Below, piece after piece: positions 9,901 through 17,971 of a DNA stretch of 64,000 bases. This stretch comes from Streptosporangiaceae bacterium (GTDB taxonomy: Bacteria; Actinomycetota; Actinomycetes; Streptosporangiales; Streptosporangiaceae). The notes under the pieces are model-generated. The model did no database searches. It saw only the letters and a list, made by a program, of their open reading frames with translations, and had not been told where the DNA came from. Position 1 is the first letter of the stretch. Each line of letters begins with the position of its first letter. The DNA lies in contig JAICYD010000001.1 in NCBI GenBank assembly GCA_025934375.1, positions 178,011 to 242,010 of the forward strand. Direction: 5' to 3'. Both the position numbers and the translations under genes were made by a program.

Positions 9901-10180
9901 CGCCCTTGGACACCGCGGTGATGACCATGGCGATGTCGCGGACCTGCTGGGCCCTCCGCGCGACCTCGTCGTTCAGCGCGCTGAGCTCGCCGCCGACCGC
10001 GTCGACAAGGGGCCAGATCCGGGTGAGCGCGTCGGCGTCACTGGCGCCATTGCCGGCGCTCGAGCCGTTACGGGCGACTTCGGCGCGCGGGCGGAAATCA
10101 CCATTACTGAGCGCGAGCAATGCGGCACGCAATGGCTCCAGGTCGGCGTCTGAATATCGCGCCTCATCGGACAGGTCCAT
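6920..10180 (-). CDS. poly-HAMP / GAF hybrid histidine kinase
   Basis: 1086 aa with no transmembrane segment at the N-terminus, so probably cytosolic. Order: short N-terminal helix region; four HAMP units with near-identical 92-residue repeats ([14 protein letters not shown] occurs three times) at about residues 85-400; GAF ~410-560; coiled coil ~570-640; HisKA with phospho-histidine in MSHELRTP (~656); HATPase with DTGIGI and GYGGTGLGL; and a C-terminal receiver with Asp in [11 protein letters not shown] (~1000). The HAMP array resembles fungal group III (Nik1/Os-1) hybrid kinases, which respond to osmotic stress. It heads an operon with the response regulator and is divergent from the SpoIIE phosphatase. 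SD GGAGG precedes the ATG. Confidence 0.93.
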   Translation of the reverse strand: MDLSDEARYSDADLEPLRAALLALSNGDFRPRAEVARNGSSAGNGASDADALTRIWPLVDAVGGELSALNDEVARRAQQVRDIAMVITAVSKGDLTRKVTVEVQGEMQQLKQTVNTMVDQLSGFADEVTRVAREVGTEGRLGGQAHVRGVSGVWEDLTDSVNRMARNLTIQVRNISQVATAVATGDLSQKITVDAQGEVLGLKETLNTMVDQLSAFADEVTRVAREVGTEGRLGGQADVKGVSGIWKDLTDNVNSMAGNLTSHVRNIAQVTTAVAQGDLSKKIDVAALGEILELKTTINTMVDTLSAFADEVTRVAREVGTEGRLGGQAEVEGVSGTWKRLTESVNGLASNLTTQVRAIAGVASAVAEGDLTPSITVEARGEVAELKDNINLMVANLRETTRKNREQDWLNTNLARLSSLMQGHRDPLEVARLIMSELTPLVSAQYGAFYLAAEGRPGGGTEFGRIAAYGFHRSGQTRFTVGEGLTGQVALDRTRILVEDAPPGYVTVGSGLGELAPTHLVVLPILFEDQVLGVLELASLHRFSDLHLTFFDRFLPTIGVTINAIIANSRTEVLLTESQRLATQLQERSDELQRQQAELRRSNAELEDKAALLAKQNRAIEVQNFQIDQARRTLEERAQQLAISSQYKSEFLANMSHELRTPLNSLLVLAKLLTENPDGNLTVKQVEFARTIHEAGSDLLQLINDILDLSKVEAGKMEIHPAPISLDTLLEYVDATFRPTSAQKKLAFQIEVSSDVPTLIYSDEQRLQQILRNLLSNAVKFTATGGVTLQVTMASAEVEFGSPLRDEESVIAFSVSDTGIGIAEDKLELIFGAFQQADGTTSRGYGGTGLGLSISRDIARLLGGEIHAASRPGHGSTFTFYLPGRPAVAESAKGRRSKASSVRTSGAFSVISSAPLDAGLDSDGTDPTALAYAPPPALPPGMRDPLDGATILIVDDDVRNVFALTSVFERFGAQVRYAENGRQGMEILDREDDIALVLMDVMMPELDGYATTAAIRRRPEFADLPIITVTAKAMKGDRAKSIAAGASEYVTKPVDIAHLVGLMRGWLDQRHAATLASPTRNPEGNG
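9060..9900 (-). repeat. 276-bp internal repeats encoding the HAMP array
   Basis: The same DNA block recurs with 276-bp spacing (the GCCGCCGAGG landmark lies near 9200, 9476 and 9752), giving 92-residue HAMP-linker units. The high nucleotide identity suggests recent duplication or ongoing gene conversion. Confidence 0.8.
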
Positions 10181-10275
10181 GCGTCCTCCGAATAGTCTCC
10201 CCGCTTAGGCAAGCAATGATTCCCCAAGTCTGTCACGATTGTCAGGTGACGCGATCACCGAAGGCGATGTAACAG
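10181..10275. promoter_or_regulatory. divergent promoter region with a GGTGA-N5-TCACC palindrome
   Basis: This 95-bp spacer separates the divergent hybrid kinase and SpoIIE phosphatase genes. It contains GGTGACGCGATCACC, a perfect 5-bp inverted repeat with a 5-bp spacer, at roughly 10244-10258. This could be an operator shared by both transcripts (inference). Confidence 0.4.
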
Positions 10276-12567
10276 GTGGCTGTCGGCGCGGACTTCACGG
10301 CCCGGGCATCCCTCTCCCCGGAGCCGACGGCGCCCTCTCGCGCCCGTTCGTTCACGCGCGGCGCACTGCGCGCCTGGGGCCTGCCGGAAGAGGTGGTTGA
10401 CGACGCCGTCCTGCTCGTCAGCGAGCTGGTCGCCAACGGCGTCCAGCATGCGGGCACCGAGCTGGAGGTCTACGTGCGGCTCGCCGCCGGGAATTGCCCG
10501 TGGGTCGAGGTCCAGGTCACCGACCGGCACCCGGCCCGCGCCCTGCCCGCCCCGGTCACCTCCCCGGGCAATGCCGACTCCGAACGAGGCCGTGGCCTCC
10601 TGCTCCCTTCCGCCCTCGCCTCCGAGTGGGGGGTGACGTACGCGGCGGCCGCCAAGACGGTGTGGTTCCGCCTGCCGGTACCGGGCCGCGAGGATCCTGA
10701 CGCCGGCCAGGGAACCGCGAAGGACGAGGCCCCCGCGGCCGCCGCAGTCCCCGATACTGTCCGAGACGACCAGGGACGGCGGCCGAAGCTGCCGCAGCGC
10801 GGGCTGGGGAACCTGGACTTCGATGAGCTCGTCCGGCGCACGGTGGAGGCGGCCAGGGACGCGGTCGGCGCCGACGCGGCCTACGCGCTGCTCGCCGACG
10901 AGGACGGCGAGCTGCGGGTCCGCGCCACCGTAGGCGTCGCCGCGCCGGCGTCGCTGACGGCACCGCCCGGGCTGGTCGTGCTACCCGGCGGCGACGCCCG
11001 GTCGCAGCTGTCCGTGCCATTCCTCGTGGACGGGCGCGTCACCGGCGTGCTCGGCGTGGGAGCGGCCGACGGCGGGGTGTTCACCGACGAGGACTCCCGC
11101 CGCCTGCAGGGGGTCGCCGACCGGGTCGCGATGTCGCTGGAGCGGCTGCGCCTGTCCGAGCTCGAGCGAGTCCGCCGGGGCCGGGTCGCCTTCCTCGCCG
11201 AGGCCAGCGAGTTGCTGTCAACCACCTTGGACCAGCGCCAGGCGATCGCGCTGACCTCGCAGCTGATAGTGCCCCGGCTCGCCGCGTGGTGCGCGGTGTT
11301 CCTGTCCGAGGCGGCCGGCGGGCTGCGGCCCGCCTACGTATGGCATGAGGACGAGGCTCGGATCGACGATCTCGCCAGCCTCCTCGGCGACCTCGCCCCG
11401 CCTGCCCTTCGCCGGGTAATGACTGGTCACGGCACCAGCTGGTCGCTCGCCGTCCCGTCCGGAGCCAGCCTGCGGATCGCGCGGATGGCGTCGGACGCGG
11501 CGTGGTGCTTCCCGCTGACCGCCCGCGGCCGGGGACTGGGCATGGTCGTGATCGGCAGGCCGCGCGGGGACCGCCGCTGGGCCGACCCGCCGTCCCGGGA
11601 GTCACTGGGGCTGGCCGAGGACCTGACCCGCCGGGCCGCGCTCGCCCTCGACAACGCCCGCCTGTACGAGCGCCAGCAGGCGACCAGCCACGCGCTGCAG
11701 CACACCCTGCTGCCACCCGAGCTGCCCGTCATCCCCGGCGTCGAGCTGGCCGCCGAGTACGAGGCGGCCGGGGAGGCGAACGAGGTCGGCGGCGACTTCT
11801 ACGACATCTTTCCGGTGGAGGCCCCTGCTACCGGTTACGGGGCAGGTGACGGCACTGCTGACCGCGACGGCCACGGGACGGTGAACCGCTGGCGGTTCGC
11901 CATCGGCGACGTCTGCGGCACGGGCCCCGAGGCAGCCGCGGTGACCGGGCTGGCCCGTAACAGCCTGCGGATTCTCGCCGCCGAAGGCCACGACATCGCC
12001 GAGGTCACCGGCCGGCTCAACCGGCTCATCCTCAACGAGGGCACGCGCGGCCGGTTCATCACCTTGCTGCACGGAGAGATCCGCCTGGACGGGCCCGGGG
12101 AGCCGGCCCGCCTGTCGCTGGTCTGCGCGGGCCACCCGCCGCCGCTGCTGCTGCGCGCCGACGGCTCTGCCCGCGACCCCGGCGATGCCCCCGGTCCTGG
12201 CGAGCACAGTTCCGGCGAGCACAGTTCCGGCGAGCACAGTTCCGGCGAGCACGCGCTGCCGTTCCCGGCGGCGGGCTCGCAGATCCTGCTCGGCGTCACC
12301 GGCGATGTCTCGTTCGAGGCGGACGAGGTCTCGCTGTATCCCGGTGACGTGCTGATGGCGGTCACCGACGGGGTAACCGAGCGCCGTGACGACTCTGGCC
12401 GCCTGCTCGACGACGACGGCGGGCTCGCGCGGATGCTCGCCACCTGCCGTAGCCTGAGCGCCACCGGCGTGGCCGCCCGGATCGGGCGGGCCGTCAGCGA
12501 GTTCGGCTCTGAGCCGTCCGCCGACGACATGGCGATCCTGGTTCTGCGCGCGCAGGCCCGGGACTGA
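10276..12567 (+). CDS. RsbW-like ATPase / GAF / SpoIIE PP2C phosphatase
   Basis: 763 aa. Residues ~8-135 form an anti-sigma-type HATPase module (ELVANGVQHA, GRGLLL). Two GAF-like sensor domains follow (~175-300 and ~300-470), then a SpoIIE/RsbU-type PP2C domain (~490-760) with GGDFYDIF, GDVCGTG, VTDGVTE and DDMAILV, the metal-binding residues being present. Such proteins usually dephosphorylate anti-anti-sigma factors in partner switching; the fused kinase-like module could set the opposite reaction. A GEHSS minisatellite lies in the PP2C domain. GTG start with no clear SD. Confidence 0.9.
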   Translation: MAVGADFTARASLSPEPTAPSRARSFTRGALRAWGLPEEVVDDAVLLVSELVANGVQHAGTELEVYVRLAAGNCPWVEVQVTDRHPARALPAPVTSPGNADSERGRGLLLPSALASEWGVTYAAAAKTVWFRLPVPGREDPDAGQGTAKDEAPAAAAVPDTVRDDQGRRPKLPQRGLGNLDFDELVRRTVEAARDAVGADAAYALLADEDGELRVRATVGVAAPASLTAPPGLVVLPGGDARSQLSVPFLVDGRVTGVLGVGAADGGVFTDEDSRRLQGVADRVAMSLERLRLSELERVRRGRVAFLAEASELLSTTLDQRQAIALTSQLIVPRLAAWCAVFLSEAAGGLRPAYVWHEDEARIDDLASLLGDLAPPALRRVMTGHGTSWSLAVPSGASLRIARMASDAAWCFPLTARGRGLGMVVIGRPRGDRRWADPPSRESLGLAEDLTRRAALALDNARLYERQQATSHALQHTLLPPELPVIPGVELAAEYEAAGEANEVGGDFYDIFPVEAPATGYGAGDGTADRDGHGTVNRWRFAIGDVCGTGPEAAAVTGLARNSLRILAAEGHDIAEVTGRLNRLILNEGTRGRFITLLHGEIRLDGPGEPARLSLVCAGHPPPLLLRADGSARDPGDAPGPGEHSSGEHSSGEHSSGEHALPFPAAGSQILLGVTGDVSFEADEVSLYPGDVLMAVTDGVTERRDDSGRLLDDDGGLARMLATCRSLSATGVAARIGRAVSEFGSEPSADDMAILVLRAQARD
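12199..12252 (+). repeat. 15-bp minisatellite, 3.6 copies, coding GEHSS
   Basis: GGCGAGCACAGTTCC is repeated perfectly three times plus a 9-bp partial copy inside the PP2C domain, probably in a surface loop. Perfect identity suggests recent slippage expansion. Confidence 0.9.
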
Positions 12568-12571
12568 CCTC

Positions 12572-12712
12572 GGTGGTGGCTTCGCGCCAGTCGTAGCCGT
12601 CTCGCCAGTAGGCGACCAGTTCGCTCAGATAGCTGTCCGGGACGCTGTAGAACCAGTCCTCGTTCGCGTGTGGTCGGGCTCGTGAATCGCTCGACGGCTC
12701 TGGAACCTGCAC
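12572..12712 (-). pseudogene. remnant of an epoxide hydrolase N-terminal domain
   Basis: The minus-strand frame reads FYSVPDSYLSELVAYWRDG then YDWREA, matching the N-terminal domain of microsomal-type epoxide hydrolases (typical ...YLRELVxYWRxxYDWR). Homology stops right after YDWREA and no alpha/beta hydrolase domain follows, since 12567 is the end of the phosphatase gene. A short fragment left by deletion is the best reading. Confidence 0.5.
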
Positions 12713-12713
12713 A

Positions 12714-13211
12714 TCAGCTCAGCAGTACGGCCAGGAGCGCGCCCGCGATCATGAACGGCCCGAACGGCAGGTCGTCCTTGCGGGTCATCCGGCCCAGCGC
12801 GATGAGGAGCAGGCCGCAGGCGGCGGCGAGCACGAAGGCCACGAAGGTGCCCGCCAGCAGCGCCTGCCAGCTCACCCAGGCCAGCGCCGCCCCGGCGCTG
12901 GCCGCGAGCTTGACGTCGCCGAGGAACATGCCGCCGGGCCGGATCACCATCAGCGCCAGGTAGAAGCCCGCCAGCGCGGCCGCGCCGCCAATCGCCTGGC
13001 CGAAATGCCCGAGCTGGTGACCGGCGACCGCCGCCGCTCCCAGCAGCAAGACCAGGCCGGAGAAGGCGGGCAGCGTCAGCCAGTCCGGTAGCCGGCGGGA
13101 GCGGACGTCGATGACCGCGAGCGGGATGCCGAGCAACCCCAGCCAGGCCAGCGCCGCCAGTGCCCATGGCGACTGATGCCCCAGTGTCACGCCTTCAGTG
13201 TCCCGCCTCAC
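12714..13211 (-). CDS. tadV: type IV prepilin peptidase, TadV-like (A24 family)
   Basis: 165 aa, polytopic (about six hydrophobic segments). The two catalytic aspartates of A24 peptidases are visible in AVIDVRSRRLPD and in GDVKL (family GxGDxKL). There is no N-methylase domain, as usual for the short TadV type. GTG at 13211 overlaps the TGA of corA (GTGA), so translation is coupled. It would cleave the Flp-type leader of the pilins encoded from 28217, about 15 kb away. Confidence 0.85.
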   Translation of the reverse strand: MRRDTEGVTLGHQSPWALAALAWLGLLGIPLAVIDVRSRRLPDWLTLPAFSGLVLLLGAAAVAGHQLGHFGQAIGGAAALAGFYLALMVIRPGGMFLGDVKLAASAGAALAWVSWQALLAGTFVAFVLAAACGLLLIALGRMTRKDDLPFGPFMIAGALLAVLLS

Positions 13212-14335
13212 AGCCAGCTAAGGCGGCGGAAGACGATGTAAAGGACGAACATGGAGATCAGCATGAGGCCCATGGCGATGCCGAACCCCACCGTCCGGCC
13301 GAACTCCGGGTAGGGCACGTTCATCCCGTAGAAGCCCGTGATGAACGTGGGGACCGCGATGATCGCCGCCCACCCGGTGACCTGCTTGCTGATCACGTTC
13401 ATCCGGTTGCCCTGGATGGTGAGGTTGGTCTCCAGGATGGAGTTCACCAGGTCCCGCAGGCTGTCGGTCCACTCGGCGGCCCGCAGCACGTGGTCGTAGA
13501 CGTCCTGGTAGTAAGGCATCAGGTCGTCGGTGACGACGTGCAGGTCGCGCCGCATCAAGGCGTTGATGATCTCGCGCATGGGCAAGACGATCCGGCGGAG
13601 CAGGACCAGGCTCTTGCGCAGCTGGAAACTGCTCTTCTGGACGGCCATGTCCTGCGGGGTATCGGCGAACAACTGGTCTTCCAGGAGCTCCATCTGGTCG
13701 TCCATGCTCTGCACGGCCTCGAAGTGGCCGTCCACGATGTAGTCCAGCAGCCCGTGGACCAGGTAGCCGACGCCATCCTTGGACAGGTCCGAGCTGGCGT
13801 CCCAGCGGGCGACCACGGCCCCGATGTCCAGGCCGTCGTCCTTGCGCACCGTGATGAGCGCCCGCCGGGTGATGAACGCGGCGACCTCGCTGGTGCGCAA
13901 CTCGCCCGTGGTGGCCTCCCACCGCGCGCCGTAGGCGGTCATGAACACGTAATCCTGGTACCGGTCGAGCTTGGGCCGCTCATGCGGCGCGACGGCATCC
14001 TCGATGGCCAGCGCGTGCAGCCCGAACTCCTCGCTGAGCACCGCGAGGTCCTGCCGGTCGGGGTTGCGCAGGTCGAGCCAGACGACGGCTGATTCATCGG
14101 CGTCCAGGTAGTCGCTGATCTCCGCGACCGGGAAGCCCTCCGATACCAGGGCGCCGTCTCGGTAGACGCGGGTACGCGCCTGGCAGCGGGTGGTCCCTTC
14201 GACGCAGAGGGCGCCCGAGGCGACCTTGTCCGGGTCGCTGCCGTGAAAGGTGACATCCGTCGTCCGCCGGTTGCCAAGCGCGCCGCTGGAGGTGCTGCTG
14301 GCGTCGTCGACGTCCGCGGTGGACTTGCTATTCAT
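13208..14335 (-). CDS. corA: CorA-family magnesium/divalent cation channel
   Basis: 375 aa. A long cytosolic N-terminal domain is followed by two C-terminal transmembrane helices with the signature YGMN at the end of TM1 (TGFYGMNVPYPEFG), which forms the selectivity filter of CorA pentamers. The N-terminal ~30 residues (Ser/Thr/Asp-rich) are extra. A -10 hexamer 6 nt before the ATG suggests a leaderless mRNA. The downstream prepilin peptidase overlaps by 4 bp; no functional link is known. Confidence 0.93.
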   Translation of the reverse strand: MNSKSTADVDDASSTSSGALGNRRTTDVTFHGSDPDKVASGALCVEGTTRCQARTRVYRDGALVSEGFPVAEISDYLDADESAVVWLDLRNPDRQDLAVLSEEFGLHALAIEDAVAPHERPKLDRYQDYVFMTAYGARWEATTGELRTSEVAAFITRRALITVRKDDGLDIGAVVARWDASSDLSKDGVGYLVHGLLDYIVDGHFEAVQSMDDQMELLEDQLFADTPQDMAVQKSSFQLRKSLVLLRRIVLPMREIINALMRRDLHVVTDDLMPYYQDVYDHVLRAAEWTDSLRDLVNSILETNLTIQGNRMNVISKQVTGWAAIIAVPTFITGFYGMNVPYPEFGRTVGFGIAMGLMLISMFVLYIVFRRLSWL

Positions 14336-14341
14336 GTGGCC

Positions 14342-14347
14342 AGGTTA
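14342..14347 (-). promoter_or_regulatory. -10 element (TAACCT) for corA, leaderless
   Basis: On the minus strand TAACCT ends 6 nt before the ATG at 14335, without an SD sequence. Confidence 0.45.
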
Positions 14348-14429
14348 GAACTTCGCCGCCCCGGCCGGGGGCACGGTAGCCGCGAGCGGGCGTCACGATA
14401 ACAACAGCGCTGCGCTATCACCAACCAGC

Positions 14430-14460
14430 TTGACACGCTATGACGTGATACGACTAGCCT
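14430..14460 (+). promoter_or_regulatory. promoter of the T7SS substrate operon, leaderless
   Basis: TTGACA (14430-14435) and TAGCCT (14455-14460) are separated by 19 nt. The -10 ends 7 nt before the GTG at 14468 and there is no SD sequence, so the first codon is probably at the transcript 5' end. Confidence 0.55.
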
Positions 14461-14467
14461 TGCGCGA

Positions 14468-14752
14468 GTGGCGGACCTGAAGGTTGACTACCAGCTCCTG
14501 GACGCGACCGAGAAGAGCCTGGGCACTCTGGTCTCTGAGTTCCAGAACATCAAGGCCCAAGAACATGCCTACGACGGCGCGCTGGGATCCGGGGACATCG
14601 CCGGCGCCCTCGGGAGCTTCTCCGGCAACTGGGACTACCACCGCAAGAAGCTCATCGGCTCCATGCAGGCGCTCGGCAAGATGGTCAGCGAGACCAAGGA
14701 GCAGTTCCAGAAGACTGACACCGGGCTCACGTCGAGCCTGACCCAGAAATAG
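14468..14752 (+). CDS. WXG100-like ESX/T7SS substrate
   Basis: 94 aa, all-helical, with the central turn GNWDYHRKK in place of a canonical W-x-G, flanked by helices with hydrophobic heptads (LLDATEKSLGTLVSEF and LIGSMQALGKMV). Length and layout fit WXG100-superfamily proteins secreted as helical hairpins. GTG start without SD. It is followed 27 bp later by a large putative T7SS-secreted protein, with which it may pair as a chaperone-like dimer partner. Confidence 0.75.
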   Translation: MADLKVDYQLLDATEKSLGTLVSEFQNIKAQEHAYDGALGSGDIAGALGSFSGNWDYHRKKLIGSMQALGKMVSETKEQFQKTDTGLTSSLTQK

Positions 14753-14779
14753 AGCATCCCTAACGCAGGGGGAGAGACT

Positions 14780-16246
14780 GTGGCACGTCCCGCCGACGGG
14801 GAATGGCGTCCTCTCGGGCTCGACCGCGACCCCGTACCCGGAGACCCCAACCGGATCAGCGAAGAGGCGCGGCACCTGGCCAGCGTGGCCACGGAGATCG
14901 CCAACCAGGTCGCCGCGCTCCGCAAGATCGCCAGCGCCGGCGACGAGGTCGGCCAGCACGCCGATGAGATCCGCAGTTCCGCCAAGGACCTCGCCGACCA
15001 GCTCGACAAAGTCGTGGGCCGGTACCAGAAGGTGTCCTCGGCGCTGAACGGCTGGATCCCGGACCTCGAGCGCGCTCAGGCGATGTCCATCCAGGCCCTC
15101 GACCAGGCCGAGGGACCCTACAAGCAGCTCGGCCAGACCGTGGCCCTGCCATCGGGTCCCAACCTGACCCCGCAGCAGCAGCAGTCCGTCCAGCAGTATC
15201 ACGACTCGGTGCGCAAGGCGCAAGGCGACCTCGCCGCCGCCCAGGACCTGCTGCACCGCGCGACGTCGCTGCGCGACAGCTCTGGCCGGCATTACGCGGG
15301 GATCATCCGCCAGGCCTGCGACGACAGCATGAAGGACTCCTGGTGGGACAAGTTCAAGGACTGGGTCAGCAGCATCTCCAAGTTCCTGAAGACCATCTGC
15401 ACGATCCTTGAGATCATCGCCACCATCTTGGCGATCGTCGCGTTCATCATCGCCCAGTTCATCCCCGGGCTCGACGTGCTCGTCGACGCGCTGGTCCTCG
15501 CCGCCATCATCACCACCGCGGTCGCGGCCAGCGGCCGGCTGCTGCTCGCGGCGACCGGCAACGGCTCCTGGCTGGACTTCGCGATCGACGCGTTCTCCCT
15601 CGCGACGTTCGGCGTCGGCCGGCTGGCGGGGTCGCTGGCCAAGGGGCTGGAGGCGGCCACCGTGGCGACGAGCAAGGCGGGGCTGACGGCCGAGCTCGCG
15701 GACGCCGTCATGCAGGAGAGCCCGCGCGGCATGATGCTCATCAAGTACGCCCAGATGCAGGGGGTCAGCGCCCTGGAGATGGCGGGCCGGCTCGGCAAGC
15801 TCGCCCCCAGCCTGGCCAGCGACGCCGAGCTCTCGGGGACCATGAAGGTCATGGCCAGCCTGGGCGCGTTCGGCGAGGAGGGCGACACCTACGCCAAGCT
15901 GCTTACCCTCGGCGGCCGGTTCACCAACGGCTTCGCCGACCTGAGCAACGTCACCGACCTAACCAAGGGGCTGCTCAGCGTCTCCGGCGGCAGCGCGGGG
16001 GTCGCCGGGCTGGTCGGCGTGGCGGCGCCCGCGCTCGGCGGGTTCGAGATCGACGGATTCAACGGGCAGCCGGTGGTCAGCTGGAGCATGCCCGTCGTGA
16101 GCGACTGGTGGGAAGAGCACCTGGCCAACCCGATGACCGCCGCGATCCCGACTGGTGCGGCCAACGCGGTAGCCGACATCACCACGGTGACCGATCCCGT
16201 CGTTGGCATCCCGCTGCAGGCTTACCGGTTCACTCACGGCGGCTGA
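14780..16246 (+). CDS. putative T7SS-secreted protein with helical N-terminal domain and membrane segments
   Basis: 488 aa. Residues ~1-185 are an extended helical region resembling the N-terminal domain of actinobacterial putative T7SS-secreted proteins (GDPNRISEEARHLA, long coiled coils). Residues ~210-260 contain two strong hydrophobic segments (IIATILAIVAFIIAQFIPG; ALVLAAIITTAVAA). The C-terminal ~200 residues are Ala/Gly/Leu-rich, with no recognised toxin motif. GTG start preceded by GGGGGAGAG. Could be a secreted, membrane-inserting effector or a structural part of the secretion apparatus. Confidence 0.7.
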   Translation: MARPADGEWRPLGLDRDPVPGDPNRISEEARHLASVATEIANQVAALRKIASAGDEVGQHADEIRSSAKDLADQLDKVVGRYQKVSSALNGWIPDLERAQAMSIQALDQAEGPYKQLGQTVALPSGPNLTPQQQQSVQQYHDSVRKAQGDLAAAQDLLHRATSLRDSSGRHYAGIIRQACDDSMKDSWWDKFKDWVSSISKFLKTICTILEIIATILAIVAFIIAQFIPGLDVLVDALVLAAIITTAVAASGRLLLAATGNGSWLDFAIDAFSLATFGVGRLAGSLAKGLEAATVATSKAGLTAELADAVMQESPRGMMLIKYAQMQGVSALEMAGRLGKLAPSLASDAELSGTMKVMASLGAFGEEGDTYAKLLTLGGRFTNGFADLSNVTDLTKGLLSVSGGSAGVAGLVGVAAPALGGFEIDGFNGQPVVSWSMPVVSDWWEEHLANPMTAAIPTGAANAVADITTVTDPVVGIPLQAYRFTHGG

Positions 16247-16257
16247 GGGCAGGCGGC

Positions 16258-16911
16258 GTGGGCACGGCGGACGTGGGCACGGCGAGCGGCTACACGCTCG
16301 TCCTGCCGACCGGGTGGCGCCGGATACCCGTCCGGGAAGGGTCGAAGGCCGCGATCCGGACCATCCTGGACGAGGTCTTCGCCCGGTACCCGGCCGGGCA
16401 GTCCCGGGACCAGGTGATCAAGCACCGGGTCCAGCTCGAGGGACGGCTGACCGACATGGTCCGCAAGGCCCGGTCATCGGGTGGCATTGACCTCTACCTG
16501 CCGGTCGAGTACGTGCACGGCACCGCCGTCCCCGCCTCGTTCGTGGTATCGCAGGCCACCCTGGGGCAGCCCGACGACGGCGTCCCGGTCGATCCCGCCC
16601 AGGTGGTGGCCTTCTTCGTCGCCGAGGCGGGCAGCACTGCCGGGAACACCCCCGGGGAGGCGGTCCCGGCTGAGGTGGACGGCGTGGCCTGCGCCCGCAC
16701 CGAGGCGGTCGCCGCCGCCGACCCCGGCCAGGACGTGCCGCTTGGCTCCCGGCGGGTCGACTACGTCGTCCCGGTTCCCGGCCAGCCGGGCCAGTGGCTC
16801 ATCAGCGCGTTCTCCACCGTCGGGGACGGGGATCCAGAAGGAGAGTTCGCCAAGCTCCTGGTCTCGCTGTTCGACGCGATCATGCTCACGTTCCGGTGGA
16901 CGCGGCAATGA
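16258..16911 (+). CDS. hypothetical protein of T7SS loci
   Basis: 217 aa, soluble, no signal peptide. It begins SGYTLVLPTGWRRIPV and includes GIDLYLPVEYVHG. This type recurs beside actinobacterial ESX genes but has no established function that I know; a cytosolic chaperone-like or immunity-like role is only inference. GTG at 16258 is chosen because AGGGCAGG precedes it. The stop overlaps the next gene (ATGA), so the two are translationally coupled. Confidence 0.65.
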   Translation: MGTADVGTASGYTLVLPTGWRRIPVREGSKAAIRTILDEVFARYPAGQSRDQVIKHRVQLEGRLTDMVRKARSSGGIDLYLPVEYVHGTAVPASFVVSQATLGQPDDGVPVDPAQVVAFFVAEAGSTAGNTPGEAVPAEVDGVACARTEAVAAADPGQDVPLGSRRVDYVVPVPGQPGQWLISAFSTVGDGDPEGEFAKLLVSLFDAIMLTFRWTRQ

Positions 16912-17549
16912 CGACGACGCCGCCAGTGACACTGGAGATGAGCCGCGAGGGCTGGATCAGCGTGACGTACAACCAGGCGGCCTGGATTCCCTGCCCGCCG
17001 GCGTTCCCCGAGGGGGAGGACCAGCGATCGTGGGCGCTGTTGTTCGCCCAGGAGTGGTGGGCCAGGTCCGGCTTCGATCCCGGGCGCGGCGACCTGGGAG
17101 TGCGGGCCCTCGCCCAGACGCTGGCGGAGATCCACCAGACCGCCTACACCAGCCTCGCCATGCACGACGGGTTCATCCACCTCCCGGACCTGCGGCTCGC
17201 CCCGCTGCTGGTGGGGGTAGGAGTGTGGGCGGCCGACGGCGAGCGGGACGCCCAGCTCCGCGCGCTCGTCCGCGCCGATACCCCCGGGACCCTCCGGCCG
17301 CCGCTCGTGGAGGAGTTCCGCGCCGCGCGGATGGGACCCGGCCTGAAGGCCCTCAGCCATGTCCAGCATGGCGAGACGGTCATGGGCTTCCTGAGCTACG
17401 CATGGCGGTCGCAGGAGCACGCCACGGCCGTCCGAATGTTCACGGCCTGCCCCGACTTGGGCCGCCTGCACCGGGCCGTCCCGGACATCGAGCAGCTCGC
17501 CGACGGCATGACAATCATCTCGCGCGGCTATCTAGGATCCAGCGAATAG
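16908..17549 (+). CDS. hypothetical protein coupled to the T7SS cluster
   Basis: 213 aa, soluble, Trp-rich, no recognised domain. The ATG overlaps the upstream stop codon, so the two proteins are likely made in equal amounts and may form a complex. Both are co-oriented with the putative secreted protein, which makes cognate chaperone or protective functions reasonable hypotheses. Confidence 0.65.
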   Translation: MTTTPPVTLEMSREGWISVTYNQAAWIPCPPAFPEGEDQRSWALLFAQEWWARSGFDPGRGDLGVRALAQTLAEIHQTAYTSLAMHDGFIHLPDLRLAPLLVGVGVWAADGERDAQLRALVRADTPGTLRPPLVEEFRAARMGPGLKALSHVQHGETVMGFLSYAWRSQEHATAVRMFTACPDLGRLHRAVPDIEQLADGMTIISRGYLGSSE

Positions 17550-17606
17550 GATAAGTACCGGCTCCGGAACCGCTTCCTGGGCCGCCTTCAGAGCGAGGAG
17601 GCCGCC

Positions 17607-17888
17607 GTGCCCCTGCCCGCCGTCAAAGGCCAGGTCCGCGCCGCCGGCCTGTCCATGCCCCTAGGCCTGATGCTTCTCGTCGGCGGAGGCGCTGCCGTCG
17701 CGCTCGGCCAGCGCGCGCTCGGCGTCGCCCTCATCGTCGCTGGCGTCCTCAGCCCGGTCATCGGCTTCATCATCTTGCTGAGGGTCAAGCGGGCGACCAC
17801 GACCGCCGTCCAGGCTGACAAGGATCAGCGCATGGCGGAGATTGACGACTTCCTGCGCGAGGCGACCGAAGGCAAGGACCGCCCGTAG
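17607..17888 (+). CDS. small two-TM membrane protein
   Basis: 93 aa with two adjacent hydrophobic helices (LGLMLLVGGGAAVALG and GVALIVAGVLSPVIGFIIL), then a basic turn and a charged cytosolic tail (EIDDFLREATEGK). GTG start with strong SD GAGGAGG. Last gene of the rightward T7SS group and convergent with the ATPase gene. Function unknown. Confidence 0.65.
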   Translation: MPLPAVKGQVRAAGLSMPLGLMLLVGGGAAVALGQRALGVALIVAGVLSPVIGFIILLRVKRATTTAVQADKDQRMAEIDDFLREATEGKDRP

Positions 17889-17971
17889 GCCCGTTCCGTT
17901 GCGAGGCGAGTGCGCATTCGCCGTTACCCGGGGCGGGACTCGCCGCCGGGAACGCCGCCCCCGCCGGCTTG

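Noticed and set aside
7559..10153. 864-codon open frame on the plus strand
   Set aside because: It is the mirror of the HAMP-kinase gene; its repeats are the antisense of the HAMP repeats and its composition is typical of high-GC shadow frames.
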